This document shows positions 47,824 to 60,600 of a stretch of 64,000 nt of DNA, one piece after another. The notes beneath the pieces were generated by a model. It searched no databases, was not told the DNA's origin, and was given only the letters and a program-made list of their open reading frames with translations. The stretch comes from Mugil cephalus (lineage: Eukaryota > Chordata > Actinopteri > Mugiliformes > Mugilidae), in assembly GCF_022458985.1 (NCBI RefSeq), contig NC_061774.1, positions 16,392,197 through 16,456,196 on the forward strand. The letters run 5' to 3'. Within the stretch, counting starts at the first letter, position 1; every line of letters begins with the position of its first letter. The position numbers and the translations under genes are program-made.

Positions 47824-50800
47824 TCACGGCCGATACGTCTTGATCACGTCTTTGATGGGCCTCCTGCATATCGGGCAGCACGCGTTGATCTGTCTCTTCA
47901 GCTTCAGGCCGCAGTCGTTGCACAGACACATGTGTCCGCAGGTGTAGATGACCGTGTCCACCTCGTGGTCAAAGCAGACGGTGCACTCTCCGTTCTTGCC
48001 AGCAGAGGGCGGCTCTGGGGCGGAGAAGGAGGGCGAGGTGGGGGGACTGAGAGGGGAGCTGGGAGCAGTCACTGGAGGAAAGAGGAGAAAGCGGCTTAAA
48101 AATGAGGCGCACACGGGCGCATGTACACAGACAACCAATGGTCTAAATTAAGATTTTTTTATATATATATTTAGTTAATTATAAGGCCTTCATTTTAAAA
48201 TCTTAATCTGACACCTTGTTATTTGCTAAATTATTACTACTAAATACAAAAGTGGTATGTACTAGACACTGGTCAACTAAATGTTTGGTTTACATATCAA
48301 AAATCTATTAGAATCAGCGTCACAATATCAGTAGCTAGGGAATGACCGTCAAACGTACTAGAATGTCAAAAAAAAAAGGCCTCAAACGTTCACATTCGAG
48401 AAGCTAACTAGCAGCAGATTTGTTTTTGTTGCCTGACAACATCAATTTTTCTACTAAGTGTTACAGCTGTGACATGTAGGACTATTTCCAAAATGTAATA
48501 TAAAAAAAGGGAGATCTGCTGCTGTCCCCCCAGAAGAGAGACAAAACATCTTTCTCTTTTCGCCTGTCAAGTCTAGCGTGAAGCGTACTGCCCGGCGTGC
48601 CTCTGAACCACTGGAAAACTATAGAGACTGCGCGGGGGTTTCTATAACCACTGTGCCTTTACGTGTGGCGTCAACATTTGGCAACTTACCTAGAGAGGAT
48701 TCAGAGGCAGAGGAGGATCTGTTGACGCTGAACGCCAGGTCTGAGTCACTGTCATCTGGGCTGCTGCTCTGAGAAGTGGTGGGGGATGTGGAGGGAGGAC
48801 TGGACTGCAGCGTTCCTGTGTTACAAAGACAAACAAACAGGACTGAACTCTAGATAATTGACCTCATCTGCCTCTAATGTTGGGAATCATACATTTAACT
48901 GTGCGGTTTTGATTTCAGTACGGGCAGTCCTTGAGTTGTTTGAAAGCGATCCAGGCCAGTGACCAGCCCTAACCAGTCGGATTACGTACTGGATTCAGAG
49001 AGCGGCGTTCTTATCGTCGCGTCCGTTTTGGGAGAATATTCTTGGATCAGAGACAAGCGAAATGGGGTCTGAGCTGATGGGAGTTTACGTGGGAGCATTG
49101 GGACTGGGACAGATAGGTCACAGCTCAAAGCTGAAGAGGCTCATGCAGACATGGGCAACTTAAACGCATTCCTTTAGTCTGGGAAAAAAGTACTGTGGGG
49201 GCTGCCTGGGACACACATTTATCATTTCGGCATTAAAGCGAGATTTTGAGAAATATGCTTTTTTACTTTGTGGCAAAGGGATGAATATAAAGATTGATGC
49301 TACTTGTATTTTGTCCAAAACACATGCTACAGCCAGGAGCCATTAACTTTTCAGTCAGTGTGAAATCAAACGCTAAGTGTCTTCATATGATGTGTTAGCG
49401 TTATACGTCATTTATGTGCCAGCATCTGGCCCGGCAGGATGAAAAAGTTGTTTTGTGTGTATTCTTATTTCAGAGTCTGTCAAATGAGGTGATGAATCGT
49501 CTTTGGAGTTGACCAATCAGAAACATGTGTGAAAAAATAACACGGGGCCTATAAAGTTTAATCCACGGCTTTTAAACGTCCCAGATAAAAGGGCATCCTT
49601 CATGCGCTCATCCGGTTTTTCACATTTTCACATACTCCTCGGGAAAGAATGGTTTCATCTTTTTACAATTATGAGACAAACTAAATTCTCGGAACTTAAG
49701 GAGTTGCCGTGCAAGCCGAGTAAACTGAAGCCCTGTTTTGGTTCCCGAATCACCTCCCCTCACCTCCGCGCTGCTCTGAACGCACTTACCGAGTATCCTG
49801 AGTCTGTTGACGGCCCCGTGGAGGGTGAAGAAGGCCCACAGGACCTGAGAGGAGTCCACGCACAGCAGCCTGCCTCGCCCCACTCCGTTCACCCCGTGGT
49901 GCACCTCCCCGCCGGGCAGCACGCTGAAGCTGAGCACGTCTCCGGAGCCGAGCGTGGGGAAGCCCCGGTGCAGCACCCAGTACTCTTTGCGGTCCAGGAG
50001 AACCTCGGGGTCCGCCGGCAGATCTCCGGCGTGCAGGCCGGCCGGGTCGCAGGACGTCAAACCGAACGACAGCGCCCCGAAGTACGGCAGGCCCAGGTGG
50101 CCCACCTCCACGTACAAAGTCTCGCCCGCGTGCAGCGGCCGGTCGCTGAACACCAGCGTCCGACTGCTGTCCAGGAAGTGGATGCAGGCGGCCGAGCGGT
50201 CCGCGGAGAGTATGACGTCGGAGCCGCGGACGGGGTGAAAGTGCAAGTCGTTGTCCAGCGGGGACGGCAGGCCGCGGGCCACCCTGGGGACGCTGAATCC
50301 GGTGGAGGCGGACGAGGAGGGCGTGGAGGAGGAAGAGGTGGAGGAGCAGCAGGGGATAAGCTGAGAGTAGTTATTGAGCTGGAGGGTGGCCATCTTGGCA
50401 GCGGCGGCCTGGTTGTTTTCCAGCTGATTGTTGCTGTAATTGGCCGAGTCGTGGCTACTCTGGGGCAGATAGGCACTCAGACGGGCCGCACTCAAGCAGC
50501 TGGATCCCACACTCTCTGCAAACGTGCTGTCTGTGGGAGCAAACGCGGACAAACAAAGCACGTTTTAAGAGAAGTACGTGACTTGGGCATAGTTCTGTCT
50601 GCCCCGAATAAGCTCGGGTCATTTCTTTCTTTTCAGTTCTTGCTGATCCTTTTTTTTCTTTTATTCTCCGCAGGGTTTTCTTAGCAGGACTACAGCTTGA
50701 TACCTGAAGAATACAATGAGCTCTGAGACCCGTCTGTGTTACTGCAGTCAAATCAAAGAAATTCAAAGACGGCTGAGATAGCGAAAAGTGAATGAAAAAG

Positions 50801-53800
50801 AAATGTGAGAAACAGGACTCAGATCATAATAATAAATAAATAATCATAAATATGTTTTCTGTCAATTAACACATTTATCAGTTAACTAGTGGATTATATC
50901 ACTTATATCAGGGTTTATTTGATTGGAAAATGAGAGGTTGAATATTTGCACATCTGCATTTTTGTTTTGCATATGTCATTTACTATATATCCACTATTGT
51001 GTAGCGCTGGTCATTAGTTTTTCTCACTGTAACTGACGGCGGCTGGGTACAACACCGTACACGACAAATGTTTGCTGTCAAGGTACTGGGTAATTCATGC
51101 TGACTGACACTCCAAAGAGAGCTTGATTATGCTGCTGTGGTTATAGCCCTTCATACGTCGCTCTTGTTGTGATGTTTGTCGGGGCTTCAAGTAAACCTTC
51201 CTTTTCTGTACAAATAAGCATTGTCGGCCGGGGGTTTATTTTTCATTCGCCAGTTTGTTCACGTCCCTATTTCGTTTCCTCCGAACCACGGCTCACGCGC
51301 AGAATTCGCAGCACGGCCGAATTTCGTGATGTTTCAGAGGCTGATATAAACAAGTCTGGCACTAGTAGTCCTCCTTTGACTTATGCCGCATTCCTTTATT
51401 ACTATTTCTAGTGATGCCGGAGCAGTTGAGTGCACTGGCCCCTCACCAAAGCTCCTGGGATCTGCCGCCTTGACCAAACAAGGCCATAGCTCCTGTCAGA
51501 CTGAAGATAAACACACCCAGTGAGTACGAGAGGGAAGCGCAGGGGAGAGGGTGATGGAAATAAAGCCAGCGTAAAGGGAGAAAGTGACAAAGCGCGGGAA
51601 AGTGGTAGTAAGAGAGCGAAAAAGAAGAGTGGTTAGGAGTGTTCGTGGTGATGTGTCACTGGTTGTGTATCTCTTAAGGTCATGTCAGACAATCTGAAAG
51701 GGCGAAGTTCTGGTTTTCAACAAGATGAGTCTTGTCACACAGATCATTGAATCACTGAGCCACCCCAGGCTGTGAAACTTAAGCCTGCTGAATTGGCCAG
51801 TGGTGGTGCAGGGCTTTGTAACACAGCTGCTTCTGAACTCCCAAGAAGAGAAGGTTTGACTTATTGATAGCATAGAAATATATTTCAGAGGACACAACCG
51901 TGTTCAAAATACATTACCTCACCGACTGACAAAGCGTATTCCAGTCAAAAAAAAATGACGTCACCGGATGTATTTATTTCTTCCCTTTCGGAAATTTAGT
52001 TATGTACCGCGTATCTTGCTTGGCAGCAGTGACGGCAAAACATGTGTGATTTCATTATGCAAACAAGATAATAAAATGCTTACCAAGCAGCGTAACCTCC
52101 TGAGTGATGCCATAAATATCAATGATGGCCCAGAGTGGGCAGCCAATGCTGAGGCCACAGTGAAAGAGGATGGGCTCTCCTTCATTGATGCTGTAGAAAA
52201 CCCTCCCATGGCGATCGGCCCAGAATGACAACACATTGTCCTTCAGGGCCAGTCTCTCAGGCAGGGCTTTGGCCCAGTAACCGGGCCGTGTCACCAGGTC
52301 TGGACAAGCGTACTTTGGGATGTCAGCAGCAAGCAGCTCGCTAGGGTCTAGGCTGGTGAAGCCAAAGCGCAGAGCTCCGCTCCAGCCAGTGTGCACACCA
52401 GTCAAGCGAAGGCGCACCTAGATAAGAGACACCAGTTATAAATCATCTTTGGTTCCTCACACATCCAGGCTTCAAAACAGGCGAAGCGACGAAGACAAAC
52501 CTTCTCGTAGAGGTGAACGGGCCGATGGCTGAACGTGATTCCATTGCAGAAGCTGTTCTTGCGCGTGGCGCGGCGAAGCTGCCCGTCCAGCCTGATGTTC
52601 TTGCCTTTGGCGTGCGGGTGAAAGCGGGGCGACTCCACGCTGACGCTGACCGGAGGAGCAGAAGTTCTCCTCTCGACACCTGCCCCATTGTTGGGCAGGG
52701 TGTAGTACTGCCTGTTGGCCACTTGGCGGGGTTGCAGAGTCGCATCTGCGGGGTGGAGAAGCACCAGGGTTACGTTGAGAGAAAAGAGAGCCATCGGTGA
52801 TTAAAGCTGGAGACTAACACGGCATGTGGACAGGGGGTCTGCTTTTGTGCGACTCAGACAAGGTCAAAACTGTAATGTTTGTGGCATCAGCTGTTGGAAA
52901 ACATATCAGCGCACAATAACTCGTTTGCAAGTGGCCCGTGGCAGCTGGTTTAGAGGGCAGAGGCCAGTGGCGAAAAGGAGCCCAGATTCTCACACACTTC
53001 CTTTTCTCGTAACGACTGTGAAGCCTCTCCGCTCCTCTGGAAAGGTACATTAAACAGTCTCATGTAACCCACATTTACAGTATAAAAAGGCAAACTGTCC
53101 CAAATCAGTCTTCCACCACATCCATATGGGATATTTATATCTCCCACATAAAACACGGTAAATATAGATAAAAACCCGTGAGCATATATGAGTGGGGAAA
53201 AACTTTTTTGGTAAAAGGTAAAACCAACACAGACATGACCGTTCCTAATATTAGCGCTATCACAGGAGGGAAAAAAAAAAACAACAATAAAATCAACAGA
53301 AAGTCGACAACAGACGCAATAAGTCTTCCGCTTTTTTTATGGGCTACACACCCCCCTGGCCTACAGCATAAACAAACCCTGAATAGCCCCTTTCATTCCT
53401 CCACAGTTATCTTCAAAAGCGGAGCATGAATCACACAGGGCCCAGCCCTTATAGAAAGCACTCAAATAAAAGGCTTAATCTTTGATCACATCTTCACAGG
53501 AGTCGATGTCCTACTTGGTAAAAGCGCCGAGCATCGCGAAACAAATTAATGGGCCCAGCAGTCAAAAAAGACAAAGTGTGCGTTGGCTTGAATGAGGCCC
53601 GGAGAGCTCTGCTTTAATATTTAATAAAATTAAAGCTTGGGTTGAGTGTTTATGGTATGGATTGGCTGAAATTCAAAAGGAGGCCATGTTTCTGCTCTGC
53701 TCAGGGCCACGGAGTGATTACATTTTTGTTTAAAATTCACTACGATCTAGTGTAAAGACAATAACTCAGTGAAATGTTCCACAGTACATTTCCTAAATGA

Positions 53801-56800
53801 GACATTATCACTGATTATATTCTAAACTATGAAGCAGCAGCAAGAACATCTGTAACATCTCAAATGATGTGCGGACGCCCCCTTCCTTTCTACTCTGCAA
53901 ATTTGGCTTTTGGAGTAAAATATACTTTGTGTAAATGAAGGAAAAAACACGTGGCTTAGCCTATATGCCTTCTAGGCTCGGCTACGTAGCAGACAGAGCG
54001 GCATAGCTGGGAGCCCGGAGGACGTACAGTGAAGCTTGATATAGACACTTGTTTGCCATTATTAGATGAAAGGCATAGCACGACAGGTCATGCAGCGAGA
54101 GGCAGCTCCCAGCGTGGTCAATTTTAAACCTATAGTCGGTGCCTCTCATAAATTAACAATGCACTTGTGTCAAAGGGCAGAACGTCTAATAAATACCTTG
54201 TTTTCTATGAAAATCCCAAGATGTCGCGGAACAAAACCTGCTCTTGTTCTTCACGAAAATCTGAGACTTAAGTCGCTTCTTTTTCTAAGTCTAAAAAGAT
54301 GGCAGCAATAAAAACACCTTTGATTATTTGAAAAGAGTCTTCCAAATTTAAAGGCAACCTTGAGGAGTTTTTCACCTCCCCGGCTGCTTTAGAGGCAGGC
54401 TATGTACTTGTTTATGTGAGGGAGTCAACATTTCGAGCGTACGCGTGCACGTGCGTGTGCATGCAAGTGGGGCAATACATATATCTGTCAATGGCTTTGT
54501 ACTTTTTTTTTATTTTAGGTCTGCATGCAGTGGTAATGCACCAAGAATGCAGCACTGTCCTCCAGCCTGAATAAACATATAGGTCATTTGTCACTTCTCT
54601 CAGAGTGTGATAGAGCGCAGGCCTTTTTTTTTTTTCGTCTCCGATTAGTTTTATGCACAATAGCAACAAAGGTTTAAGTAAGGGTCAAGACTTGAGTTAC
54701 AATGGAGGATATTTATTGCTAAATGATAAATAAATATGTGGAATGTATACAGAAATGCCCGTCCACCCACCCTGACCTCCTCCCTGTGCGCACTTTAACT
54801 GTGTTTAACTACATCGCCTCCAGTTCCATCAGTATGACGGTCACTTAACCGCGCTGTCACAGTGAAAAGTAAGTGTTCAGTGCCATATGCAGAGTTCAAC
54901 ACAAGTCACCCTGAACAATAGAAGTCTTCCTTTGCTGTCAACTCTGAATGCTGGTTTAGTAAAAACTTGCATTATTCAAAAGCACACGGTGCAAAGCTGT
55001 CAGCGATGGAGAGCTCAAATTGCTGTTCCAAAAGTTTTATCAGCATGAAAATGCACTTTAATAGTTTTCTTTGTTTACATAAAAAAAAAACAGTTCTCTA
55101 TACGTGGGACCTTAAATATTATATTTGTCCGGGGTGATTTTATATGTCACATCTGGTCATCTCCAGTTTCTTAAATTAAAAAAAAATACATGTATATAAA
55201 GGTCGAGATTAACATTTTAAGATTTATCGCGCTACTGCAGAGATATTAGATGATTAAATAAGTCTGTTAGGATTCAGAATAAACTTGAGCAACACAAACA
55301 GGAGCTATGTCAGTGTCGTTAATGGAAACGGCTCCAAACCGAGGCGCAGGTTAATGTTTCTTGATGATCCACCGAAACAAGACAACGGCATCAAACTGTC
55401 TTTGACAAGAACCAGGGACCTGTAATGGGGTCATTTTTATAGAGAATTGAGAAAAAGTGACAAGACATCTGATCGGGACTAGATGTAAACTTAGCGGATG
55501 CTTCAAGGTTGCTGCCGTCACACAAGGTCTCACATTGGGTAGGTATATATCTGCCGGCGTACACGAAATCTGCTGCTTTGAGAGAGAAAACAGTTGGGTA
55601 GCAGGAATGTTGACTCCCTGTATTGTTCCTAATGAACGGAAAAGATGAATAAATACAATCATAAGACTGCACAAGACACGGCGCTGTGCCAAGGAACGGT
55701 TTTTGAAATGTAAAACGGATTATGAGCATTCGTCAGGGTTATCTCTGGCCTCAAGAAGATCTCTTTCCTCGCTTGGGCTGCGTGTGTTCATTGTGCTGTA
55801 CCTAATTCACCGAGCAAGACACAAGCCCTTGTGCAAATTAAAGGACATTAAGGGTTGTTTGTGTTACATAATTATTTCTGGAAGTTGTGAATATGAAACA
55901 CTGGGGGGTGGGGACACCTGACGAATAACTCTGTAAAGTGGGAGATAAAAATCTGCTTTATATGCACATCTCTAATAAAGACCCAAGAGATCTATTATTT
56001 CCCCGTTAATGGAAACCATACAGAGCAAGCAATAGGACCCACGCTGCTGCTGCTGCTCCTCTATGACTAAACGTTCTCAGACCAAACTCTACGTCAGCTG
56101 CTCCGGTGGCAGCAGCCACATCATTTAACTGGTGAGTGGGATTGTTGGGGGCGTGGGAGTGTGACAGACATTAAATCAAAGTGATATGAGGAACTGATTA
56201 TCAAGTAATGTGCTCTAGGTGTCTTGACAAAGCAGCTCTGATATTCTGGGAGCTCGTAATAACAGCTCTATTCAAAAACCGGAGCTTACCAAAAAAACAA
56301 AAACCAAAAAAACAATGGGTGAATGAATAAATCACTGATAATCACTTGAGATGGTGCTTTACATCAGACAGATTTGATAGTTTCAATAACAGCAGAACAA
56401 TTCCAGGAAACATAGATGCATCATGACCTATGTTTTATAATGATGCTGCATTTTAAGATTGTGGTTACTGATGTTTTTTTTTTCTTTTTCTTTTTTTCCT
56501 ATTTTCTGGACCTGCTGGTGAATCATTCATTCGTGGGAACAACTGCTGATGTAGGAATTCATGTTAAAAAGTGCCAATTAAGCAATGTTGTAGCACATGA
56601 ACCAATAAAACAAACAAACAAAAAAAAATACAAAACAAAAAAAAAACGATTCACAAATGGTAATAAGTACTATATATGCGCACACAAACAGTCAAGAAGA
56701 AAGCAGCAAATAAAGACAAATCAGTGTGGTGGTTGCACACCACAACTTCAACTAATCCGGACACTGGTGAAATCAGGGATGCAAGAAACGAACAAACGCA

Positions 56801-57021
56801 CCCATTGTTTCAGTGATTAAATCAGAATATCTCACAGGTCCAACTGATCCGTTTATAGGGGGTCAGATTGCGGACAGCAAATAAAAGCTTCTTCTTCTTT
56901 TTTTTTTTTTTTTATTTTAAGCATGACTTTTTATGATGATGGCTTTTCGCTCGCATCATGGTGATCGTCAACATCACTGCATCTCTGACTTGAATCCCGC
57001 ATACGATGGATGATAATAATA

Positions 57022-57058
<37 letters not shown>

Positions 57059-57334
57059 GTGAATTTCCAGAAAAAGAAAAAAAAAACGCGGCTGCCGGAG
57101 CGCTCGCTTGGACTCGCTCCCTGGGAATCACGCTCAGCTCCCCCGTGATGAGAAACGCGCCTCTGAGCAGAGCGAACACAAGTAGGACAAGTCATGTGTA
57201 TCTCTGCATATCGAGCTGCTTCACACACGCGCGCGCGCGCACACACGCGATTTTTTTCGCGTGTACATGTAAATCCTCGTGAATTATTAACAAATATTCT
57301 CACCTATCAGAGGCTTAGGTGTTGTGTTCCCCAT
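47824..57334 (-). CDS. NEURL1B (Neuralized-like 1B), E3 ubiquitin ligase for Notch ligands
   Basis: Six coding exons on the minus strand join in frame to 574 aa (human about 555): 57334-57304, 52745-52501, 52417-52084, 50530-49790, 48815-48690 and 48071-47824. The protein binds Delta-type ligands through its Neuralized repeats and ubiquitinates them through the RING, promoting endocytosis and Notch signalling. Seen: MGNTTPKP, a myristoylation-type start; first NHR at about 51-204 ([31 protein letters not shown]); second NHR at about 297-450 ([31 protein letters not shown]); a Ser-rich acidic linker ([11 protein letters not shown]); RING at 522-561 (CTVCFD, CGHMCLC, CCPIC); and the end IKTYRP. 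ECTVCFD and LKRQ favour NEURL1B over NEURL1. The first exon codes only ten residues and lies 4.6 kb from the second. The fourth exon is very GC-rich. Confidence 0.93.
48072..48689 (-). other. neurl1b intron 5
   Basis: 618 bp between the linker exon and the RING exon. AT-rich, with a short (TA)n near 48161-48172. No nested gene. Confidence 0.7.
48816..49789 (-). other. neurl1b intron 4
   Basis: 974 bp with nothing recognisable inside. Confidence 0.7.
50531..52083 (-). other. neurl1b intron 3
   Basis: 1,553 bp between the two Neuralized-repeat exons. No transposon or RNA gene recognised. Confidence 0.7.
57011..57058. repeat. (TAA)n microsatellite
   Basis: About 16 AAT/TAA units with one G interruption, in neurl1b intron 1, about 250 bases from the first coding exon. 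Confidence 0.95.
57224..57249. repeat. (CG)n/(CA)n alternating purine-pyrimidine tract
   Basis: acacacgcgcgcgcgcgcacacacgcga, just inside the neurl1b intron. Strictly alternating sequence of this type can adopt Z-DNA. Confidence 0.9.
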
Positions 57335-57640
57335 TATATCCAGAAATTCCTCGCACCGGCTGACAACTTAATTCCGATTGCAGTGTTTCTCTGGCCATCC
57401 GTGTAACCTCGGTCTGATGGGCGCCTCGCTGGAACAGCCTCGGTTTGAGTGCCCGTGCCTTCAAAATGCGCCGCACTTCCTCGCTGAAGCATTGACACGC
57501 TCCTCTTAATGTCAACCCCAAGCCGCTGCGACAGGCGGACACCTCCAACTGGCGCACAGCAGCCCCCTCCTTTCTTTAGTATGGGCTCCCCTCTGCACGA
57601 CTTTAAAGACACAGTAAGCGGAGACCCCCCACCCCCCTCC
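57335..57640 (-). promoter_or_regulatory. neurl1b 5' UTR and promoter region
   Basis: CpG-containing, moderately GC-rich DNA immediately upstream of the neurl1b ATG (57334). No TATA box is evident, consistent with a CpG-type promoter. Limits are approximate. Confidence 0.35.
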
Positions 57641-60600
57641 CCTTCAGAAGCATCACAGAGCCTGTAAATAATTAATTGGGCAATTCACTCAACGCTTGTG
57701 TATGATGAAGCCTGGCCGGTGTGTAGCCTATAAGGCGAATGGTGCGAAGGTGGTGCCTAATCTAAAGGAAGGGAAAGACATCTGCATATGGGAGATGGTG
57801 TAGGCAGGACGATGCAAACTTTGACGTTAATGAAATGACAGATCTTGGACAGCTGAAGGGATCCTAAAATAGCCATTACACATGAGTAGATTTAAGAGAT
57901 GAGGCTATTGTTCCGCCCATTTGTAAATCACGGATCCCGAATCGTAGGAAGGATTGCGGGAAGGTGGCCGACTCTGTGTTAATGGCGCGCTCGTATATTG
58001 GACAAACAGATAAGGACCCCGCACTTTTGATAAAAGTCCAAGCGCCATATGAGGAAATCCCCTTTTTCTCCCCCCCACCCACCCACCCACCCCATCCGCT
58101 GCCCTCCCACAGCCTTGACTGCTAGTCTTCTCTCAAGCTGTTTCCTGTCTTCTGGACCACGCCGCTCTCAGAGGAGCCATGGCCTGCAGGGTTTGTAGGA
58201 GTGAGACCATCAGTGGAGAGTCAGAGAGCGGAGGGCTGGGGCGGCGTGTCTCCGAGAGAGGAGAATTAGAGGAGCCTGAGGTGCTGCAGCAGCTGCGTGT
58301 CAAACACTGCGAACAAAACCTGCTGTTGGAGAAATGCACGGGAGCGCTCGCGCGTGCAACCGATTCCTCCTTGATGTCAGCGTACTGACAAATTAGAAAG
58401 CACAAGGCAGGGCTCGGTCGCCCGGGGCACGCGGGTTTGACGTGCGCTGTCAGCGTGTTCATATATGATCCGATTCGGTCCGAGGGCACTTGCGGGAGAT
58501 GTTGTTTGGGTGAAGGCAGGCTGGAACTAAATATAACTCAAAGACAAAAGCATTTGTTTCTACCTCCTCAATGCTGTTTGTTTTAGCAGGATATGTTGGC
58601 TCCTTATACGAGCCTTGGGTGAATGGTGTTTGGGGTGAAGCGAGGCAGAAGTGAAATTCCCCCCCACGCCCTAGCCCTTGTCTCAGAAAGAAAGAGCAGC
58701 TACAGCAAAGGGGATTAACACAGGAAGTGAATATGAGGCTGCGATGAGGTCTGCAATCAAGCCTTCCCTGTAAACACAGCAGAGCTGCAGTAACAAGTGC
58801 CGCTTCCCCTGATGCTTGCCGTACAGCGTGAGTGCAGGCCACGGGGTGCTAATGAAGGCGTAATGACTGCCGAGTTGATTTCCATCCAAAGGCAACAAAC
58901 TGCACTTTTCAGGTTCATTTTCAGCGCAGTCGTTTAAGACACCGCCGGACGTCTGCAGAAAATTTCGACGCTGCAGAGAAGTGAAAAGGAGTTATTTTTG
59001 GAAATATTCAGCCTACCCTTCGAGAACGACCGACGGCGAACACGACAACATGTACCATGAAGCATATGTTCATGTTTAAGTCACAAAGTACTCCGCGGCC
59101 TGTAGTAATTACGACGAGGGCAAAGGAGGGAGCGAGGTGACATTATACGACCTGCAGCACCAGATTTCGAGACCTCTGTATATTTTTCCAGTTTAACAGT
59201 GTTACTTCTGTGCTAATTATCATAACCATGGCAATAAAGCTTTGCTAGCCTCAACTATTTCCACTCAAAGTTTTACCCTCCCTTAAATCTTTTTTTTTTT
59301 GTTTTTTTGTTTGTTTCTATACCAAACCTGAACGATAACACTGTCACATAAGACAGACTTCTTTTTTTAGCAGTGATTGGCAACCTGGTGATGATGAAAA
59401 GACTGTTGAATTGAGAATAAAACATTTTAATTAATCCGCTGTAGAGGTGCTGAGAGGGGTATATGTTACTTTTGGACAGGCTACCTGTTTCCCCCCGTTT
59501 CCAGTCTTTGTTCTAAGCTATTCGGCTGTTGGCAGAGGGTTTTTTACCACAAAGACTTGAAAGTGATATCAATCTTCAAATCAGTTCAATCACTTCTTTG
59601 AGATTACTTCTCCATTTTTTTGTTTTGCACATAAGTACCAAACCATTCAGAGATAGATAGATACTGCAAATAGATATACAGAGCTATGTAAGGTTTAATA
59701 ACTCCCACATGCGCAGAGACCGGGAGCAGATTGCACCGGCTGGAAGGTGTAAGTCGTTCATACGTAACAAGTTAAGGTGGTTTGCGCCACACAAACTTTC
59801 CTAGATGTAACTTAATATTTACGTCTTATTTTCTACTTCTGGAGAATACTCGGGGCGATCCGCGGAGCAATTTGCCAGCTGCAAGAGAAAAGACACAACA
59901 AATAGTGCTGAATGCAAAGGGATGGCACATTCGCCCTCAGCGGGAAACGTTTGTCAGCTGAAGTTAAATGCTATGATGGATCTTTCACTGAAATGTGATG
60001 CTTCAGCTGAAGTCAAATGCTTTCTGTTTGGCTGGTGCAACTTAAATGGCAACTTGCTAATTTGAAACTGGGTCTTAGTTAGTGAACAGCTGGTGCCGTC
60101 CACCCCTCCATTGTTAGTTTGGCCAACCGTTTACGACGTGAATTTAGAAATTACTTTATATGTGTCATGCGAATTGGCACAGATTTTGGTAGTTTGGTGT
60201 AATTACTGAGCGAGAGGCAGTTTGATCCAGAGTTGTGGCAAAAACCAACAAAACTAGGTGAAGGACATTGAATAATGTAAGGAACTGCATGTTTTTTTTC
60301 TTTTCTTTTCTTGGGGAGCAAACAATAAGCGCGCGCTCTAAAATTAACCGTAATGAACATCTCAAGCATCTGTGATGCAGCGATCTCTCGAGGGCCCCTA
60401 CTGCGAATAAAGTTATTTCCAGAGAGGGAGGGCAGACATGCCTCGTTTGCTCAAGGAAACTTGGCCCACGGCAGCGCAGTGACTGGTCCTTGGACACCAA
60501 AGTGTTACATTTGCAGTATTTCAATTCCCTTTAAAGATTCAAAGGCAGCGTTGAAATGCTGAGCAGATGGCTGTTTGGGAAGGTTTGTATGCGGTGGTCT

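Larger units (their letters stand above)
52746..57303 (-). other. neurl1b intron 1
   Basis: 4.6 kb. Long first introns often carry enhancers, but none can be shown here. A- and T-rich runs occur, and a (TAA)n microsatellite lies at the 5' end, close to exon 1. Confidence 0.6.

Noticed and set aside
47417-47947. 176-codon plus-strand frame overlapping the neurl1b end
   Set aside because: It runs from transposon sequence into the antisense of the RING exon; it is a composite shadow.
49602-50684. 360-codon open frame on the plus strand
   Set aside because: It is antisense to the GC-rich second-NHR exon of neurl1b. Its composition (Arg, Gly, Gln and Val rich, no domain) is what a GC-biased codon pattern gives on the opposite strand.
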